Shown here piece after piece: positions 7,698 to 10,570 of a stretch of DNA of 10,570 nucleotides. The notes beneath the pieces were generated by a model. The model was not told the origin of the DNA and did not search any database. It saw nothing but the letters and a program-made list of their open reading frames with translations. Within the stretch, counting starts at the first letter, position 1, and each line of letters starts with the position of its first letter. The DNA comes from Actinomycetospora sp. (GTDB lineage Bacteria; Actinomycetota; Actinomycetes; Mycobacteriales; Pseudonocardiaceae). The position numbers and the translations under genes were made by a program. The stretch is taken from the NCBI GenBank assembly GCA_025925615.1, contig JAICLN010000116.1, positions 1-10,570 on the forward strand. The letters are read 5' to 3'.

Positions 7698-8461
7698 CCC
7701 TTGACGAAGAGGTAGATCGCGACCGCGACGCCGAGGACCACCACGCACCAGCGCAGCACGTTGTCCGGCATCTTCTGGGCGACGGCCATCCCGAGGTAAC
7801 CACCGACCAGGGTCGACGGGGCGAGCAGCAGCACCGCGAACCAGTCGACCGGCGCGAAGATCGCGAAGATCACCACGGTCACCGTCGCGACCGCCAGCGA
7901 GAGCAGCACCTTCACCGCGTTGAGCCGGCGCATCGATTCGGCGCACATCAGGGAGAGCACCGCGATGAGCACGACGCCGAGCGCTCCGCCGAAGTACCCG
8001 CCGTAGACCGCGGCGACGAAGGTGACGACGGCGAGCGCGACGGGCCGCTCCCGACCCTCCCACTCGCCGTCGCGAGAGGTCCAGCGTTTGATCCAGGGCT
8101 GGGCGCCGAGGGTGAGGCTGGCGAGCAGGACCAGCACCGGCACGACCGCGTTGAACACCGACTGCGGGAGCACGAGCAACAGTCCGCACCCCACCGCGGA
8201 CCCGACGGCCGCGGGGATCGTCGTGAGCGCGATGCGCCGGCGCTGACCGGCGAGGTCCTTCCGCGCGCTCACCGTCGAGCCGGCGTACCCCGGCCACTGG
8301 GCGACGGAGTTGGTGACGTTGGCGGGCAGCGGCGGGAGTCCGGTCGCGAGGAGCACCGGGAAGACGATGAGCGAGCCCCCGCCGGCCACCGCGTTCACCG
8401 CGCCCGCGAGGAGCCCGAGCACGACGAGCAGGACGATCTGGAGCGCGCCCGGGTGCGTCAC
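7694..8461 (-). CDS. TSUP family (TauE/SafE) sulfite/organosulfonate-type permease
   Basis: This 255-residue integral membrane protein has about 8 hydrophobic segments and the duplicated TSUP signature: GAVNAVAGGGSLIVFP (20-35) in the first half and APSTLVGGYLGMAVAQKM in the second. The family exports or takes up sulfur-containing anions such as sulfite, sulfoacetate or thiosulfate; the substrate here is unknown. An upstream in-frame ATG at 8614 would add 51 residues of non-membrane, Pro/Ala-rich sequence running through the inverted repeats and the rnpB -10 region. The GTG at 8461 is therefore preferred, because it gives the usual family length and a TAGCGT hexamer sits 8 bases upstream. The stop overlaps the start of the ArsB/SLC13-like gene (GTGA), so both probably belong to one leftward operon, with DUF2332 downstream. 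Confidence 0.88.
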   Translation of the reverse strand: MTHPGALQIVLLVVLGLLAGAVNAVAGGGSLIVFPVLLATGLPPLPANVTNSVAQWPGYAGSTVSARKDLAGQRRRIALTTIPAAVGSAVGCGLLLVLPQSVFNAVVPVLVLLASLTLGAQPWIKRWTSRDGEWEGRERPVALAVVTFVAAVYGGYFGGALGVVLIAVLSLMCAESMRRLNAVKVLLSLAVATVTVVIFAIFAPVDWFAVLLLAPSTLVGGYLGMAVAQKMPDNVLRWCVVVLGVAVAIYLFVKG

Positions 8462-8469
8462 GGCTCGGC

Positions 8470-8475
8470 ACGCTA
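8470..8475 (-). promoter_or_regulatory. -10-like element for leaderless TSUP mRNA
   Basis: On the minus strand TAGCGT (TANNNT pattern) lies 8 bases before the GTG start at 8461, and no Shine-Dalgarno is present. A CTGACA hexamer (8498-8503), one mismatch from TTGACA, lies 22 bases further upstream, which is longer than the usual spacer. Confidence 0.38.
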
Positions 8476-8495
8476 GTCCGGCCGGTGGCGCGGTG

Positions 8496-8571
8496 CCTGT
8501 CAGCTCGGCGCTGACGGGAGCGAGCGGCCCCGTCGCGCGCACAGAAGCAGCGAGAGCGCCGTTCGCTCCCG
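8496..8571. repeat. Two overlapping inverted repeats between TSUP and rnpB
   Basis: The first hairpin is CCTGTCAGC (8496-8504) and GCTGACGGG (8510-8518) with a 5-base loop and one G-T pair. The second pairs CGGGAGCGAGCGGC (8515-8528) with GCCGTTCGCTCCCG (8558-8571), 14 bases with one G-T pair, around a 29-base AT-richer spacer. The two share bases 8515-8518, so they could be alternative folds if transcribed. They lie upstream of the proposed TSUP promoter and of the rnpB -10, so they may be operators or, more likely, a copy of a dispersed repeat. Confidence 0.5.
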
Positions 8572-8608
8572 GGGATGGGCGGTCCTCGGGCGGAGCGGGC
8601 CCGGGGGC

Positions 8609-8614
8609 TAGCAT
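8609..8614 (+). promoter_or_regulatory. -10 element of the rnpB promoter
   Basis: TAGCAT (TANNNT pattern) ends 7 bases before the first base of the P1 helix of RNase P RNA at 8622, which is the right spacing for a transcription start there. No recognisable -35 box is seen. Confidence 0.5.
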
Positions 8615-8621
8615 CGGTCAC

Positions 8622-9044
8622 GCGGAGGAGTCGGCCGGGCGGCCGCGTCGGGCCCCACGAGGGCTCGTCGAGGAAAGTCCGGACTCCACAGGGCAGGGTG
8701 GTTGCCAACAGCAACCCGGGGTGACCCGCGGGACAGTGCCACAGAGAACAGACCGCCACCGGGCTCGAGCTTCTGGTTCGGGTCAGGTGGTGAGGGTGAA
8801 ACGGTGGTGTAAGAGACCACCAGCGTCCTGGGTGACCAGGACGGCTCGGTAAACCCCACCCGGAGCAAGGTCAAGAAGGCGGGCTGCGGCCCGCTGCGCA
8901 GGTCGTTCGAGGACTGCCCGTCCGAGATCTGCGGGTAGACCGCTGGAGCCCGTCGGCGACGACGGGCCGAGATGGATGGTCGCCACCCACGGACCCGCGA
9001 GGGGCCGTGGGGACAGGATCCGGCTTACAGGCCGACTCCTCCGC
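8622..9044 (+). ncRNA. rnpB: RNase P RNA, bacterial class A
   Basis: This is the catalytic RNA of ribonuclease P, which trims the 5' leader of tRNA precursors. The terminal P1 helix is perfect over 15 bp (8622-8636 with 9030-9044). The universally conserved 5' P4 region GAGGAAAGTCCGGACTCC lies at 8670-8687, and its 3' partner ACAGGATCCGGCTTA at 9013-9027. Other hallmark blocks are CAGAGAACAGACC (around 8742-8754), GGTGAGGGTGAAACGGTG (around 8788-8805), GTAAGAGACCACC (8809-8821) and GGTAAACCCCACCCGGAGCAAG (8848-8869). The length of about 423 nt fits actinobacterial class A RNAs. Open frames crossing it on both strands are artefacts of its high GC. No clear intrinsic terminator with a T-run follows; a weak AACAG/CTGTT hairpin is at 9077-9089. 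Confidence 0.97.
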
Positions 9045-9177
9045 CCACACCCTCTGACCTGCCCCGACGCGACCCCAACAGCACCTGTTCTGCCGGCCGC
9101 GGTGAAAAGACAGAAGAACCTCCACCGTAGGGCTCCGGGGTTGTTGGCAGCGCATGGTTGAGAACCTGCATCGTCAT
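9025..9177 (-). CDS. Possible small ORF (50 residues) with a Shine-Dalgarno, or truncated gene start
   Basis: On the minus strand an AGGAGG (9188-9193) lies 10 bases before an ATG at 9177 that opens a 50-codon frame (begins MTMQVLNHALPTTPEPYGGG, ends TAA at 9025). Its last 20 bases are antisense to the rnpB 3' end. I do not recognise the protein. Codon use (TCT, TTT, TCA, GGT, GGA) is AT-richer at third positions than in neighbouring genes, and the last dozen residues are Gly-rich. It could be the surviving 5' end of a gene cut off next to rnpB, a short peptide gene, or chance. Confidence 0.22.
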   Translation of the reverse strand: MTMQVLNHALPTTPEPYGGGSSVFSPRPAEQVLLGSRRGRSEGVGGGVGL

Positions 9178-9449
9178 CGCCCTGTCCCCTCCTACCGCAG
9201 CGACACGATCCCACCCCTCGGATCTCTAAGCCCTCACCTGCACTCTCGAATGGGATAGAGCCACATATCGCGGAGAGGGGCGGCCGACCTCGACGGGCGC
9301 GGTGCATCGTGGCGACGGCCAGCAACACCCTCTACGCGATCTGTCGTCCGACCCGGACGGTGAGGTGGCCCTGATTCAGCAGGCTCTCGGTGCGCAGGGG
9401 CCTCGATCGACCGGCGACCCCGGTGAGCCGGGCGGCCCGGCCCCGGTGC
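9045..9449. other. Intergenic region of about 400 bp without a convincing gene
   Basis: Between rnpB and the efflux adaptor no full-length gene is visible. Roughly 9090-9270 is AT-richer than the rest of the window. The region holds the small minus-strand ORF (9025-9177), a candidate vestige of an ABC-ATPase gene (9376-9453), and an inverted repeat GGTGAGC (9422-9428) / GCTCACC (9448-9454) with an inner CCGGG/CCCGG hairpin over the adaptor's stop codon, which might end its transcript. A plus-strand frame at 9302-9661 runs antisense into the adaptor and is not believed. No transposase or insertion-sequence ends were recognised. Confidence 0.5.

Positions 9450-9453
<4 letters not shown>
9376..9453 (-). 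pseudogene. Candidate vestige of an ABC-transporter ATPase gene start
   Basis: A GTG overlaps the adaptor's TGA (GTGA, the junction used by other genes here) and opens VSTGAGPPGSPGSPV before the frame drifts and stops at 9376. MacA-type adaptors are normally followed by a MacB-type ATPase gene beginning with a short Gly/Ser/Pro leader and then a V-I-D/E start of the nucleotide-binding domain. A one-base shift after the proline gives VIEAPA, which fits weakly. No Walker A motif follows, so any such gene is truncated. Speculative. Confidence 0.22.

Positions 9454-10570
<1,117 letters not shown>

Noticed and set aside
6360..8759. A single 799-residue open frame covering the transporter and a long upstream extension
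   Set aside because: The first 354 residues are Arg/Pro/Ala-rich, lie out of frame over the TSUP gene and run into rnpB. Only the part from the GTG at 7697 has transporter motifs.
9077..9089. AACAG/CTGTT hairpin as rnpB terminator
   Set aside because: A five-base stem without a T-run is too weak to call.
8783..9328. Minus-strand open frame of 181 residues
   Set aside because: Most of it is antisense to the structured RNase P RNA, and its composition is random-looking.

Overview
The window is high-GC DNA (mostly above 70% GC, with strong G/C at third codon positions) from an actinobacterium. The order cobD, SURF1, ptpA, NIF3, zinc-ribbon protein and histidine phosphatase matches, from memory, the Mycobacterium tuberculosis Rv2236c-Rv2228c neighbourhood. 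The fructosamine-kinase gene and the style of the repeats suggest Pseudonocardiales, possibly Pseudonocardia; this genus-level guess is inference.

Left block (1-2822). The 3' part of cobD (cobalamin biosynthesis) runs rightward and converges on a leftward run of three genes. In transcription order these are ptpA (low-molecular-weight tyrosine phosphatase), a fructosamine/ribulosamine-kinase-family gene that shares a 4-base GTGA overlap with ptpA, and a SURF1-family cytochrome oxidase assembly gene. The ptpA-kinase pair could form a protein deglycation module.

Middle block (2894-5216). Three rightward genes are joined by GTGA stop/start overlaps: a NIF3/DUF34 metal protein, a coiled-coil C4 zinc-ribbon protein and a histidine phosphatase. 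In mycobacteria the last of these carries an N-terminal RNase H domain, which is absent here.

Right-centre block (5204-8461, leftward). A TSUP (TauE/SafE) permease and an ArsB/SLC13-like transporter overlap by GTGA, followed by a DUF2332 protein. The transporter contains an in-frame, GC-poorer stretch of about 80 bp with a near-perfect palindrome that looks like a small inserted element. Another cluster of inverted repeats lies between the TSUP gene and rnpB.

Right block (8609-10570). The RNase P RNA gene (rnpB, 8622-9044) is complete with a 15-bp P1 helix. About 400 bp with no convincing gene follows; it holds a possible short ORF and what may be the decayed start of an ABC-transporter ATPase gene. 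The window ends inside a leftward HlyD/MacA-like efflux adaptor with two low-complexity segments, one of them encoded by tandem repeats that reach the window edge.

Several genes (DUF2332, TSUP, perhaps SURF1) have a -10-like hexamer 7-8 bases before the start codon and no Shine-Dalgarno sequence, which fits leaderless transcription. No CRISPR array, tRNA, intact insertion sequence or defence system is visible.
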